Positions 22,660-34,320 of a stretch of DNA of 64,000 bases are shown here, in pieces (the first letter of the stretch is position 1; every line of letters starts with the position of its first letter). A model generated the notes under the pieces. It made no database searches. It was given only the letters and a program-made list of their open reading frames with translations, and was not told the DNA's origin. Source of the stretch: Engraulis encrasicolus. Lineage: Eukaryota; Chordata; Actinopteri; Clupeiformes; Engraulidae. The translations under genes and the position numbers were made by a program. Location of the stretch: contig NC_085871.1 in NCBI RefSeq assembly GCF_034702125.1, forward strand, positions 32,478,248 through 32,542,247, in the 5' to 3' direction.

Positions 22660-23396
22660 AATGTGGGGTATAGGGATGGGATAAGGGGTAGGAATGGTGT
22701 GACTTCACATAATAGATGCAATAAACAGATATAACAAATATGAATTAATAGTAAACAATATATATAACAGCAAATTTATTCAAATCCATAAAATGGGGGG
22801 ACAAGGGCAGTGGCAGAGGACGAGGGCAGTGGGAAGCAGAGGGCAAAGGAAGAGGGCATTGGCAAAGGGTAGAGTGGCAAAGAGGAGCAAGAAGTACATC
22901 ATACACAAATAATATCAACGGTTCAATCAATTAATTAAAACATAACCTGTCACTTCATTGATGAGCAGTTTGAAATGAGAAGCTACCTGCTCGACAGTTC
23001 TGAATTTACTGAGAGGCAACCTCGTGCACCAATTGACAGCAATTGCCAAGAAGTGGAATGTGGCAGAGAAGGTGGTGGCATGCATCACTGACAACGCTTC
23101 CAACATCAAATTGGCAGTGCAAAAAAAAAGTCCACTGTGGCTGCAGAGAAGTTGTGTACAGCTCAGCGGCAAATGGGCTTGGCAACGCATAAAATGTGCG
23201 GTATAGGGATGGGATAATAGGTAGGAATGGTGTGACTTCACATAATGTAATAAATAGATATAATACATATTCATATAACAATAAAATTAATTAAAATACA
23301 TAACTTGGGGGTGGGGGGCTGTACATTGATCTTGAGATGTGGGGTATAGGGATGGGATAAGGGGTAGGAATGGCTGACTTCACAAGTAGATATAAT
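22660..23396. repeat. three direct copies of a GGGTATAGGGATGGGATAAG unit
   Basis: Segments at about 22664, 23201 and 23341 share GGTATAGGGATGGGATAA, GGTAGGAATGG and TGACTTCACA, each followed by an AT-rich stretch with ATAGATATAA. They flank and border the hAT fragment at 22942 and end at the ISL2EU insertion. Confidence 0.8.
22942..23180 (+). pseudogene. hAT transposase core fragment (ZBED-like)
   Basis: Two overlapping frames read ITCHFIDEQFEMRSYLLD and then, after a +1 shift near 23010, AIAKKWNVAEKVVACITDNA with SN. These are the consecutive conserved blocks of the hAT catalytic region (TCHFID...MRSY, then W...K...TDNA.N). The copy is frameshifted and lacks downstream blocks here; a later block occurs at 29049 beyond the ISL2EU insertion. 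Confidence 0.82.
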
Positions 23397-23582
23397 AAGT
23401 GAGTTCGCAATTACCGTCGCGAAATGCATTGTGGGTAATATTCGCCATTTTGAGAGATAAACAAACCAGCGTTGCCCCGGGATACATATTAACTCGCATG
23501 CTATTCCTTTGCTCACTCTGTTCTGTTTTTGTGAAAATATAGCTTAAGTTAAGTGAATATTAAGAAAATATTTCGTACCGTA

Positions 23583-24211
23583 ATGGATGACGACTGTGAT
23601 GGTCCTTCCTTGGATGAAATCCAGTTCTGGCGTGTGCCAGAATTGAAAACTTTTTTAAGAATCAGAGGACTGAAAACAACAGGCAGGAAAGCCGACCTGC
23701 AAGCCTTAGCATACTGCGCTGTGCAGAACCGTACGCCAGTAAAGCCCGACGAGGTAGCAGAGGACAGGGCACGATCAATCCAATACGCCGAACTTTTGAA
23801 AGTGAAAGGCAAGAAACTGCCCGATCCACTGTCTGACTTGACCGAAGGTTGGATTAATGAAAAGGACGCCGTGGAACTATGGCCTCCGGTCGGCCTTACC
23901 GACATTGCCAAGTGGCTGCTATGTGAGGCCCCCTGCGTGTGTGAACCGAGCTCCAGGAAAGATCGGAAGGCCACAACACTACACGAGCGTCTCCTCAGCG
24001 ATTACAAAGAGGGGAAAGCCTATTCCTATTTTGAAAGCAAGTGGATTAACGAAGTCTATTACCATCCTATCAGTCCGGACAGTGAGGCTTGCTTTCTGAA
24101 AGCGACATGCACGCCATCTCAATCCATAACAAACATCCCCCATGCTGGCTGGGTCGCGGTGGAGAAGAAATCAGGCAGGATTCTTAGCGCATATTGCAGC
24201 TGCTTTGCTGG
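23583..24211 (+). pseudogene. ISL2EU accessory nuclease, exon 1 (SAP + first half of SWIM)
   Basis: The first ATG (23583) opens about 209 codons. An N-terminal SAP-like helix-turn-helix (LKTFLRIRGLKTTGRKADLQ, residues about 20-40) suggests DNA binding. The exon ends with YCSCFAG at donor GG/GTGAAG, giving the first CxC of a SWIM zinc finger. The phase-2 junction joins exactly to the exon at 24507. The gene is the + strand partner of the convergent transposase in the same element. The exon itself is intact, but the downstream exon is broken. Confidence 0.82.
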
Positions 24212-24506
24212 GTGAAGTATATTTTGTATATTACAATTTGAAATAATATTTATGAAGTAAACATGCTTGTAAAAGTTTGATTCATGTGCTGGTAATAAAA
24301 TGTGCTATGGTTCAAGCTAGTTTTCCTTACAAATATCATTATTGCATTTACATGGCTGTTGAAAAAGTTTTTATTTTTAAGTGATGGGAAATGACCAAAT
24401 AAGAATGATATTTAATATTGATTAGTTTTGTGTTGATTGCCGTTTTGTCACTGTTTTGCATGGCATGAAACTGTTCTCATTATGATTGTGTGGCATGTTT
24501 TTCTAG

Positions 24507-24697
24507 ACTTGGGTCCACATGTAATCACATCGCTGCATTGCTGTTTAAGTTGGACCATGCATTTATGACTGGAGCGTCCTTGCCTTGTACATCTAAAGAG
24601 TGCACCTGGAATGTGTACAATGGGGCGTCGGCTGCAGTGCTGGAGGCAAAACCCATCTGTGAGATGGAGTGGGTAAAGCCAAACTACCACAAAGGAG
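24507..24697 (+). pseudogene. ISL2EU accessory nuclease, exon 2 (second half of SWIM)
   Basis: After acceptor TTTTTCTAG, the frame continues GLGSTCNHIAALLFKLDHAF. Joined to exon 1 this gives C-S-C-x7-C-N-H, a standard SWIM CxC...CxH zinc-binding motif split by an intron. The exon ends GGAG at GTAAGA, phase 1, and joins in frame to 25314. Confidence 0.82.
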
Positions 24698-25313
24698 GTA
24701 AGAAAAGATAGATTTGGAATGTTGATTTAAACCACTTAAATAGCTTAACCCATTGATGCCTGAAGCACCAACAAAAAACACCTGCTGAATGCCAGAGCCA
24801 TTTTTGGGAATATGTACTTTCAGTCTAAAAAAATCCCATCAGTATGTCAGCCTCTGAAGCACATAAAAACAAAATATGAATTGCATTTTAAAGCTAAGAC
24901 CTTTTTCTTGCACCGGTACTTGCTTGTTCAGCTCTAACTTACAAACACTTTTAATAAAGAGTCTTAAATGTCATAAGCCTGAATGCAGCGTATATGTCAC
25001 TCCAGACATGAAGGGTCATGCAGCATATATCTCGCTCCTGGTCAAAATGGGTTAAAGTAGAACTTAATTTAGAATGGTAGTCATTTCACTCGTAATTCAT
25101 TTGTATAGCTTATTATTTCTTATCTGTCAAGTGTACAAACGTTGTACACAAGTGTTGTGTTTTGTTTTGCTATGTTAACCTTCGGGCACGATTTTGCAAT
25201 AAAGTTATTATTATTAACCTTAAGTGGCAAGAGTTTGCAAAATGGTGTGTCATGCTAATATTCAGAGTCTTAATGCTCTGTTACTAAATACTTCTTATCT
25301 CTTCATGTTGCAG

Positions 25314-26342
25314 CAAACCGAGTACCCATCAACAAAGCCTCAAAAAAGCTCTTTGACCCACTTCAAAAGACAAGCACCAAACCTACAGCAGCAGGACTTC
25401 GGAATGCCATGTTCCCATCATGTCAGGAGTCAACTCTGTTCAAGTACATGTCCAGCGACCTATTCCTAACCCCAACCTTCCCCCCTGAAGCTGACTTCAA
25501 CCTGGGCCCAGAAATGGAGGTAGACACAACAGTAGAATCTCCACCACCCCCCAGTTTGACAGAAATAGCTGACAGGGAAGAGACAGTCCAGTCATTCCTG
25601 GACACCTTGCCAAAGTACACCCCTGAACAAATTGCAACAGTTGAACTTCAGACAAGGGGACAGTCAGAGAACCCACAGTGGGCCACTTTTCGATCAGGTA
25701 TGATCACCGCTTAAATCTTAAAATCTGTTGTCACTAGAAACAACACATTACATGATGACACCTCAAGCCTCAGCAAAGACCCGCTACCAATGATTAAGAC
25801 TGTCATGGGTTATACAAAACTAGACCCCAACATTCCCAGCCTGAAATATGGAAGAATGCTGGAACCTGTTGCCATAGACAAGTATAGGGCCTTGCAAGAG
25901 AAGCGACACAGGAATCTTAAGGTTACAGAGTGCGGGCTGTTTGTCCACCCACAGAAGGCATTCCTAGGTGCCACCCCCGATGGACTGGTGGAGTGTGACT
26001 GTTGTGGGGAAGGACTCCTAGAGGTGAAGTGTCCACGGACTTCAGCCATGGAACAGCCATCGGAGAACAACACTAACTTCCTGCACCTATCTGAAGATGG
26101 AAACACACAGCTAAAACGAAACAATGCCTACTTCTACCAGGTACAGGCACATGGGGGTCACGGGGAGGTGCTGGTGCGACTTTTTTGTCTTTTCCAAGGG
26201 GGGGCACCACCTGGAGAGGATACCTTTCAAGGAGGACGTTTGGATGGGGGCAGTTGTTGCCGCTGAACAGTTCTTTAATGAGTATGTGGCCCCTGAACTT
26301 GTGCATAGAAAGATAGAGAGCATAGAAGCTAGAGAACAATAA
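25314..26342 (+). pseudogene. ISL2EU accessory nuclease, exon 3 (YqaJ exonuclease domain), with stop and frameshift
   Basis: After acceptor TTGCAG the frame runs to the YqaJ/lambda-exonuclease fold: TRGQSENPQWATFRSGMITA, then KYGRMLEPVAIDKY, then FLGATPDGLVECDCCGEGLL followed by EVKCP and AYFYQVQ. The usual active-site residues can be seen: E in GRMLEP, D in ATPDG, and E/K in LEVKCP. A TAA at 25712-25714 interrupts the frame right after ITA, where the family normally continues with Ser, and the same frame then stays open. A second lesion near 26140 shifts the frame, and the C-terminus (CDFFVFSKGG...) continues in another frame to 26342. So the nuclease is a pseudogene in this copy. Confidence 0.85.
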
Positions 26343-26903
26343 CAATACCAAAACATCACAGTAATTACCAACTTTATTCCAACAAACTTGTCATCATTAA
26401 ACAGTGTCATCATCAAATGTCTCCTGTGTATTTCTTAGTATATTTAGCATTGTTTTAATTACCTTGTACAGGAGTAGTAAATCTAGAAGGTATTTATACA
26501 CGTTTATTTGACAAAGGGCAGAAGATATACTCTATCATGTCCTTGACATATCTTAAGATGTAACGAACATAAAAACACGAACATATCATTTAAAAATTTC
26601 ATAGACTACAGTCCTGGAGTGTGACTTTACAGAAATATTAAAACTCTGGATGTGAAACAATGTCATATAATCCATAGTTCATTTCTGTATGACTCACCTA
26701 CTTATTTGCATGTGCTGGACCTAGGCTATGTATTTAACTAGTGTTTTATATCATGTCTCGTTTTTTTTTTTTACAGAAAAACTTTTTTACAGAACTTGAT
26801 ACAAAAAGGGTGTACTTGTATTATTGTCCTCCTATCTAGTAAAGTAATTTTAAGAAAACTACTAACAGTAACAGTTTAATTTAGGACTTTGCCAGCTAAT
26901 TGT

Positions 26904-28482
26904 TCACTTGATTAAGTCTGGCTGCAGGTTGACCAATGCAGCACAGACTGTGAGAATGTCGTCCGCTGCTGGAAGGAGTGTAATGGGGAAAGTACCCTCC
27001 AAAATTTTGAAGTCCTTAAGTCGATTGATAGCACGTTCCACGTGTATCCTCAAGTTTGCCACAGCTTTTGTTTGGCCAACTTTGCTTTTGGTCATTTGGC
27101 GCTTTCCCTGAGCTGCAGGCGGAATCCACAGGGTTGCCTGCCGTAACAACAGATCCTCCTGGATGGGGAAACCCCTGTCAGCCATGATCACATCATTGGG
27201 TTCTACCAATTCTAGGAATCCACTTTTTCGCGTGATAAACACATCAGAGGCTCTTCCACCATACGCCTTTGACAGGAACGAGATATGACCATTTGGAGTG
27301 ATCCCTACCAAAAGCTTCATTGTGTTGTGTTTCTTGTAGTCTGACCAGGTAGCTGCTTGTAAGTCCAAACACCTGGGTCGCTCAATAAAGATTTCTGTAC
27401 AGTCAAGGATGCACCGAATTTTCCTACACCTCATCCTAAACTGTGGTGGCAAACTGTCTGTAATAGCAATTCTATTTGGCCACACAATCAGGGGTTTTAG
27501 TGTTATTGATAAGAACCGAACCCAGCTGTTCACGATCTCAGAGCAAGAACTTGGCACAAGTCCAAAAATAATGCCAAGGAAGTTGATGGTCAGGCCGAGG
27601 CGGAGACGCATCAAAGTGAGGAGGAATTCATCCCGCAGGTTTAGCTTTCTGTTAGGGCCACATTTTTGGGGGGTTCCTTTATTTTTTGTAGATGACTTCT
27701 CTGTGTTTGAGCTTCTCCAGTAGGTCATCTTGTTAGCATAGGGCTCTAGGTATTCATACATATCATTAAAAGCCTCTTTAGACTTAAGTCCTGTACAAAG
27801 ATTGAAATTACTGTCAGTTTTCAAAGTGTGTGCACTAAATACCTGCTTTTTCCCACGAGGTATCTTTTCAGACTTTTCCTGTTGTGTTTTAAGTGAGATA
27901 ACCTCCTGCTCCAGTTGTTCCACCCTGTTTTCCAGTGAGTTTATTCTTAATTGCTTACTGAAACAGCCTTGACAATCACAGACTTCTCTGCAGTCACACT
28001 TGTAATTCTTTGTGTACCCGTGGTCGAGCTCTGCCTTCTCTGTAGGAGTCATTACAACATCTACTTCATCCATAGATTCAATTCGAGGCTTCTTTTCCAG
28101 AGGTTCAGGAATGGCAACACGTTGTGATGGAGGTGGTCGCTTTGGTGTGACCTTCTGTTTAGATGTGGGTCCTGTGTAGCCGAGATGTAGTATGGGGTCA
28201 GGATGGGCAGGTGTTGGTTTGCCGTCTGGAAAGTGGCGGGAGCAGACTCGGTCATGTTTCTTGTTCACCCAGTTTTTATTGGTCTTGGGATCAGTTTTGT
28301 TCATTAGTCTGTTCCATCTTCTTCTGCCATCAGCGTTTATTTTGTCAGTGGGGAATGGGTAGAGTTGGAAGGGTGGGGGACAGTCACAAGATCCAAGTGC
28401 ATTTTTTGTTCCATGTTTTTGACTTCCACTTTTCTAGTTGAAATGTGCCATTACTGCAGCCAACTACTGCACAGAGCCTCAT
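26904..28482 (-). pseudogene. ISL2EU THAP-domain/DDE transposase, one frameshift in THAP
   Basis: From the ATG at 28482 the minus strand reads MRLCAVVGCSNGTFQLEKWK, the first C-x4-C of a THAP zinc finger. The rest of the finger (CDCPPPFQLYPFP, then RVCSRHFPDGKPT with C-x2-H) is one frame away, so a small indel lies near 28410-28425. From 28304 the frame is open for 466 codons to the stop: a Cys-rich linker (CDCREVCDCQGC), a coiled coil (NSLENRVEQLEQEVISLKTQ), then a DDE_Tnp_4-type core with D in ILDCTEIFIERP, D in VIMADRGF, and E in IHVERAINRLK. The catalytic triad is present. The gene is convergent to the YqaJ gene. Apart from the THAP frameshift it looks intact. Confidence 0.88.
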
Positions 28483-28989
28483 GGTGACCTGGTGTAAATA
28501 ACATTGTTAAAAAAAAAAAAGAGCGAGGGAGAGAGAGAGAGAGATCGAGGGCTTAGCAGAGTGCTCCGAGTGGAAAGTCGCTAAATGCAGTCCATTTACA
28601 TGAATTTGAAGCTAAACTAAAACTGCACATGCAGTAAAATGAGCTTCAAAACACCCCCACCCCACCGGCATAAAATCATTCTAAAACCTACAGAAAGCAC
28701 CACTTTTACCCCATTACGAAATCCACAAAGAATGACATTTATTTACCTCGTTTACTGGTGTGCAGCTCAGTGTCCTATGGCTTTTGGTAGGCAGAATCTG
28801 GTATCCACGCATTTGTTTATCTACCGTTTTGCGTTGCTAGGTCAATTTCGCGCAGGCGCACTAGTAATTGCGAACTCACTTATTAGGGAGGATAAGGCCA
28901 GGAAGCCAGAGAGGTATAGGCCAGTTTCCAGTGTTACGTCAAAGTATGAAAAAAAACCCCAATCAAAAAAACCAAACCGGCATCTTATT

Positions 28990-29264
28990 CTCTTTCAGAT
29001 ATGTGACTGCCTCAAAAAATCATCCTTCTGGCGAGGGGCCTTCAGAGGATGACGGCCAATCACCTAAGGTCAAACCACTTCAAAGAGAACATGACCTTGG
29101 ACCTCCTGAGGGCCCTCACGGACCAGATGGCCAACAGGTTCCTCAGAATGGAATCCACCCTAAACCCACGGTTCAAAAAGAAGGCCTTTTCCGACGGCCA
29201 GGCTGCCATTGAGGCAATACAGAGGCTAACCCAAGCAACTGACCAAGCGCAATCTATAGCCTAG
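28990..29264 (+). pseudogene. hAT transposase fragment, downstream part
   Basis: The frame at 29049 reads LRALTDQMANRFLRMESTLN, then PRFKKKAFSD. This is the ATxLDPRFK-type block that in hAT transposases lies some 250 residues after the TDNA.N block seen at 23090. Same strand and order suggest that both are parts of one ancient hAT gene split by the ISL2EU insertion. Confidence 0.7.
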
Positions 29265-29477
29265 GCCTACTCGTCGCAGCCCATGCAGCTGAAGTCTTTG
29301 GCACCGAGGAAAACAGGAGCAGGACATACGACCTGGGGAATTATGATGACTGTAGGAACATTGAGCTGTCGGAGCAAAGGCTTTGATTTAATTATTTCTA
29401 GTTTATGGGCTGTAGAATCAATGGGAAATTTTCGGAATATTGACGCGTCGGAAAAATGACATGCTACTGACGTCATG

Positions 29478-29534
29478 TATAGCGACTTTCCAGGGACTCA
29501 ATAGCGACCTTGGCTTTTTTGAAATGCAACACTG
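29478..29534. mobile_element. right end of a hAT element related to 10817-11785
   Basis: ATAGCGACTTTCCAGGGACT, then ATAGCGACC and GCAACACTG, match the right end of the element at 10817-11785 (TAGCGACTTTT, ATAGCGACTTTGGC, GGCAACACTG). The left end was not found. Confidence 0.5.
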
Positions 29535-29870
29535 CTTACCGTGTCCTTGGCTAGAAATGTTACCTGACCTGTGATTGGATAAATACCCTCGGATTTGGAA
29601 GTGTGACCGTCGACAGGGTTGCCAGATGAGACTGATGATTTCCAGCCCATTAAATGCTCAAAATCGCCTCGAAGCAGAAAATCCCACCCAATTATATTGA
29701 TGTCTGGCAAAAATTGGGCGGGTGTTCCTGCTAAATGCCATTTTTACCCGCACAAGGCCATCCTAAGCAGCCCAACACTGACCGTCGACCACATATGCTA
29801 TATTGTTCATTCTGTTTTTGATTGCCTTCACATAATAAAAAGTGTGGAATGGAGAGATGGACAACATTTA

Positions 29871-29994
29871 GGTGCTGTTTCCACGTAGCAGGGTATTTTT
29901 TTCTCCTGTTTAGGTGTAACCAATGCAAAATCAATGCAACCAGGAGAAAAAAATATCCACATATAAAAATATGCAGCTACGTGGAAACGGCACC
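29871..29994. mobile_element. palindromic Harbinger-type MITE
   Basis: The 124-bp element GGTGCTGTTTCCACGTAGC ... GCTACGTGGAAACGGCACC is a near palindrome with inner arms CAGGAGAAAAAAATA. Perfect TTA duplications border it (29868-29870 and 29995-29997), the PIF/Harbinger signature. Confidence 0.88.
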
Positions 29995-30596
29995 TTAGTT
30001 CTGCTTTGCAATTATTTTTATTTAGTAGCTACTTCCTGAATTCATCATGGTGTCTTCCTTGATGGGAACTATTACATAGGCTAATGATGAAAAAGGTTAT
30101 AAAAGACTGGCATGTCATAAATGTCCTGTCTGTCCATGTTTCATCAGAAACTCGAGTCTTTAACTTTGATTTAATTGTCTTTGTGTTTGTTTATAAATGT
30201 ATACTTAAGGGTGTGTGTGTGTGTGTGAGAGAGAGAGAATATGGTGTGCTGGCAATAGATGGGGCACATAGCTCTTATTTTAGTGCATGGGGTGGGGGGG
30301 AACTGGGAAGGGTATTTTACTACTGAGCTGCAGAACAATGGGTACTTAAACCACATGCACAATCTCTCTCTCTCATCTCTGTGTTATTAGTCACTCATGC
30401 TCTATTTTACTGTGCTATGTCTGTGTGTGTGTTTGTGTATGCGTGTGTGTGTGTGTCCATGCATTTTCAAATACATAAGCCTACTGTCCCATCAAGAGAA
30501 CAAAAACATCTCTTGTGTCATTCAAAGACATGTGAGTTTGTTTGTCTAGATGTGTTTGTCTATGCTTAGAACATGAGCTTTTTTAGATCTATTTAT

Positions 30597-30598
<2 letters not shown>

Positions 30599-30656
<58 letters not shown>
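30599..30656. repeat. (CT)n microsatellite
   Basis: A pure CT run followed by purine-rich (GAGA) sequence to about 30800. Poly Arg-Glu frames across it are artefacts. Confidence 0.97.
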
Positions 30657-30659
<3 letters not shown>

Positions 30660-31282
30660 GGGAGGTGTGATGAGAAAAAGTAGATACAAAGAGGTAGATA
30701 GAGGGCAAGAGAGATAAAGGGAGAGAGGGGCAGCGATGGAAGACAAAGAGTGGACAGGAGAGAGAGAGAGAGGCAGAGGGCAGATAGAGAGAGGGGGTAC
30801 CATAAAAGTTTATGAATCAGGCGGGATTAGTAGGGCAGCCAGGTGGCATGGAAGGTCAGAAGCCTTTCATGTGTCACTCCTTGTGTGTGTATGTGTGCTT
30901 GCGTGTGTGTGGGGGGTACCCACTGCTATGTGGCACGGCTCAAGGCCGTAAATCACTCACACCCCTAATCCCCACCTGCCTCTGTGTGCCCAAACCTCCA
31001 TCGCGCCATCTCTCTCTCTCCATGTCATCTCTCACACACTCACTCCTTCACTAAGGTACGTCCGTAAGTTCTCTCTCACACACAGTTTTTTTGGAATTTG
31101 TGTTCGTGGCTCTTAGCACAATTAATCAGTACTACTAACTCCATCTCATATCCTGTCACACACACAGACCCACCCTCACTCACCTCTTCATCCCTCACTA
31201 AGGTAAGTTTTCTCTCACAGGCTTTGTTTTATGAAATTCGTATTCATACTGTACCACTAACCTTAAAATAAAGCATTACCAG

Positions 31283-31475
31283 CAGTGTTGCCAGATTACT
31301 TGGGATTGCCGTCTGCGGGTAAAAACAGAAAAATTGGCCATTTGGGGGTTTTTTTCTGCCGTTTTGGGCCCATAGAAGTCAATGCAATCTACTGAAATTG
31401 GGCGGAATTTGGCGCATTTTAGCGTTTTTTGATAACCTTTTGGGCGGGATTTGGTCAGACACATCTGGCAATTAC
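31283..31475. mobile_element. possible TIR element (GTTGCCAGAT family)
   Basis: AGTGTTGCCAGATTAC on the left and ATCTGGCAATTACC on the right are roughly inverted. The interior is rich in GGG/TTTT motifs such as TTTGGGGGTTTTTTTC. A similar GGTTGCCAGATGAG occurs at about 29617. No clean target duplication was found. Confidence 0.35.
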
Positions 31476-32084
31476 CAGCAAATTGTGTTAACATATGTAC
31501 ATCAATGGGGCTCCATCTTACTGTCCTGTTGTCCACATCCCACACCTCCTTACTTAGTTAAGTCCTCACATTCAGACTTTTCACAAGATTTATGATGGCC
31601 ACACAACAGAAAAGTATACTACTAACAATGCAAGGGTTAACGCATGTGCAATAACAACACAGTATTTGGAATTCTAATGAGGAGAAACCGGACGGTGTTC
31701 TATTTTTATCATCTGTGTAGTCACCTGCTATATATATAAATGTCTGTGTTTTTTTCTGGAGCATCATAAAAAAGGTCAAACGAAAAGGCATGTGTGAGTA
31801 TGTTACTGTATAGAATACCAGATGATGAGAACTATGTTTTGCCTTGTTTCACATTGAGACTAAAGATTCAAGAGAGAGAGAGAGAAAATAAAGTCAGTGA
31901 GACTGTTTGTCCCTCTCACCCCACCGCCCCCATCTGTCTTCCCCCAGCGCCGGCTACTCTTGTTAGGGTCGAAGGGTCAGTGATGTTTGAGCGAGTGTAA
32001 AATATTTCGCTTGGGGACGTGTTTGTGCTGTCGAGCGGTGATTCCTCAAACGCTGGGCTTTGCACTCAAGGAACCAAAAAAAAA

Positions 32085-32720
32085 AAAACAGTGAGAGAAT
32101 GTGCAAAAGGCTTATAGAGAGATAGGGAGGAAGAGAGGGGGATAGAGAGCCAGATGGGGAAAGAGAACACTAAAGTGATGGATAGAGAGATAATGGTGGA
32201 GAGTGGATGGGTGTGAAAGAACGATGCAGAGACCGACGGAGAGGGAGGCACTTAGATACGGAAAGAAAAGGAGGATGGTAGAGAGACAAAAAGAGTGGTA
32301 GAGACACAGAGAGAGCGGAGTGCCGAGATGGGCGAGTGAGGTGTGGAAGATGGAGAGATGAAGAGAGAAACAGGAGTAGATAGATAGAAATAGAGAGATA
32401 GAAAGATAGAGGGAGTTAGTAGATAAAGAGAGTAGGGGAGAGAAAAGCAGACGAGAGGTCTACAGGTGAAGAGGGAAAAAAAGACTGAAGAGACAGGGAG
32501 AGAAACTATTGCAGATACACATGGGTGAGTGTGTTTGTGAGTGAGGAGTGGAGGATAAAGAGAGATCGAGAAGTGAAGGAGAGAAAGAGGGATAAGGGAA
32601 GAAGGAGTGCAGGGACACATGGGTGAGTGTGTTTTTGAGCGTGAGGACAGGAAAGAGCGGGTGAAAGATGGAAAGATAGAGAGAAGAAAGACATGGGCGA
32701 GTGTGTTTGTGAGATCAAGG
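32085..32720. repeat. polypurine (GA-rich) tract
   Basis: More than 600 bp of + strand are dominated by GAGA/GATAGA/GGAG with very few pyrimidine runs. The phrase ACATGGGTGAGTGTGTTT or ACATGGGCGAGTGTGTTT recurs at about 32519, 32618, 32691 and 32798, so a degenerate higher-order repeat of roughly 70-110 bp underlies it. Confidence 0.8.
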
Positions 32721-33880
32721 AGCCGTGTGGTGTGTGTGTGTGTGTGTGTGGTATTTGTGAGTACCAGGAGATGTGTGGGCGTGTGTGTGTGTGTGTCATG
32801 GGCGAGTGTGTTTGTGAATGCTAGGCGTGTTTTTAAAGTCAGCGGGGGGGCTCACGGATCCCTGCATGGCTGCTGTTTACTGTGTGTGTGTGCGAAAGAG
32901 TGTGAGAGAGAGACTCACTGGTGTGTGTGTGTGTGTGTATTTGTGAGTGTGTGTGTGCACCCACACGTGTCTCTGTGCGTGTTTGTTTGTGTGTGTGTGT
33001 GTGTGTGTTCATGAATGTACTTGTGGGTGTGTGTGTGTGCACCCACACATGTGTATGTGTGTGTGTGTAGTCCTTTGTAAATAAACAGCTTTTATGGGCC
33101 GCAGAGACAGGGCTCGTAAAGCAGTGCATCGCTTTCACTGCACTTCAGCTCCCCGCTTACCACACACGCAGGGGGCCAGAATGAAAGAGCTAGTGCTTTC
33201 TGTCTGTGTGTGTGTGTCTGTGTGTGTGTGTCTGTGTGACTGAGCGTGTATGTGTGTGTGTACAGTGCAACACAGAGTGGGGTAAAATGAAAGCAACCCT
33301 TGATTTCCTACTGTGTGTGTGTGTGTGTGTGTTTGATTATATGCTCATGTCTTTGTATTTTGCTTGTTTTTGTTATGCCTAATGTGTGTTTGTGGATGGT
33401 TGTGATAGGAAATGGCGGTGGGAGCAGTTGTTTGGTGCCCACATTAGATGCAGAGTGTGGGGAGAGGGGTGTCAAATGGACATTTATACATTCATCCTGC
33501 CCTTGTCCGTGAATTTGTGTGTGTGCATACCAGACCCAAGCATAACCACTACCTACTTAATGTTTATGGGTTTTTGTAGTGTGTGTGTATGTGCGCATGC
33601 AGGCACGAGCACATGTTTGTGTGGATGCTCCTTCCCAGTTTATGTTTCTTTTTAATGTGTGTGTGTGTGTGTGTGTGTGTTGTTATATGTGTGTGGGAGA
33701 GCCGCATGTAGTGCAGGCCCGGGCTGGAACAACTCTTTTATCGCGCCCTTGACCAGCTCATCAACCTATGCCACTTGAATGTGTGTGTGTGTGTGTGTGT
33801 ATGTGTGTGTGTGCACTGTTGTGAGTGTGCGTGTCTGTGTCCAGTGTGTGTGAGTGTGTGCGTCACCTGTGCCACAAATC
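32721..33880. repeat. GT-rich degenerate microsatellite cluster
   Basis: At least eight separate GT runs of 10-25 bp alternate with unique sequence; GTGTGTGTGTGCACCCACAC occurs at about 32948 and 33030. No gene is seen. Confidence 0.85.
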
Positions 33881-33941
33881 ACTCGGCCGGTTCGTTGCCA
33901 CCATAGTCCCATCTGTCGTCCTCTCCTTTGGGGTGCAGAAA

Positions 33942-34022
<81 letters not shown>
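33942..34022. repeat. (CA)n microsatellite
   Basis: A pure CA run of about 80 bp. The flanking open frames are repeat-derived. Confidence 0.97.
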
Positions 34023-34027
<5 letters not shown>

Positions 34028-34320
34028 CCACAGGGGTGCAGAGAGATAGGTATGCCAGGTGAGGCTCTAGTCGACCCTGGCAGCAGTGACATGAGCAGAC
34101 GGTCACACACAGGGGAGCCGGCAGGGGAGGAGGACAAAGGGACAGGGGGGCGGACACAGGAATTGGGGTCTCCTGGGGCTTTCAGATTACTTTTCGGAGT
34201 GTGGAGTTTTAAGCGCTTTTAAAATCATTTTTTGTTGATGTCATGACTGGATTATGTTTGGACTTCATCAGTCTTCATCCTGTTGTCTGGTGCCCAGTCA
34301 AAGCTGTCACAAAGACACCA

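Larger units (their letters stand above)
23397..28881. mobile_element. ISL2EU-type DNA transposon, 5.5 kb
   Basis: The ends are a perfect 18-bp inverted repeat, AAGTGAGTTCGCAATTAC at 23397-23414 and its complement at 28864-28881, bordered on both sides by AT (TA is an equivalent reading). A weaker subterminal match follows (AGATAAACAAA at about 23456 and inverted at about 28816). Inside are two convergent genes: SAP-SWIM-YqaJ nuclease on + and THAP/DDE transposase on -. ISL2EU elements (related to PIF/Harbinger) are known to pair a DDE transposase with a YqaJ-like exonuclease and to duplicate 2 bp. Both genes here are damaged, so the copy is not autonomous. Confidence 0.88.

Noticed and set aside
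25698..25789. Intron between 25697 and 25790 in the YqaJ gene (GTATGATC as donor)
   Set aside because: The sequence between is in the same frame and continues the YqaJ domain (KSVVTRNNTLHDD) apart from one TAA, so a nonsense mutation explains it better.
26904..28482. Host THAP-family gene
   Set aside because: It contains a DDE core, lies inside an element with inverted ends and has a frameshifted THAP finger.
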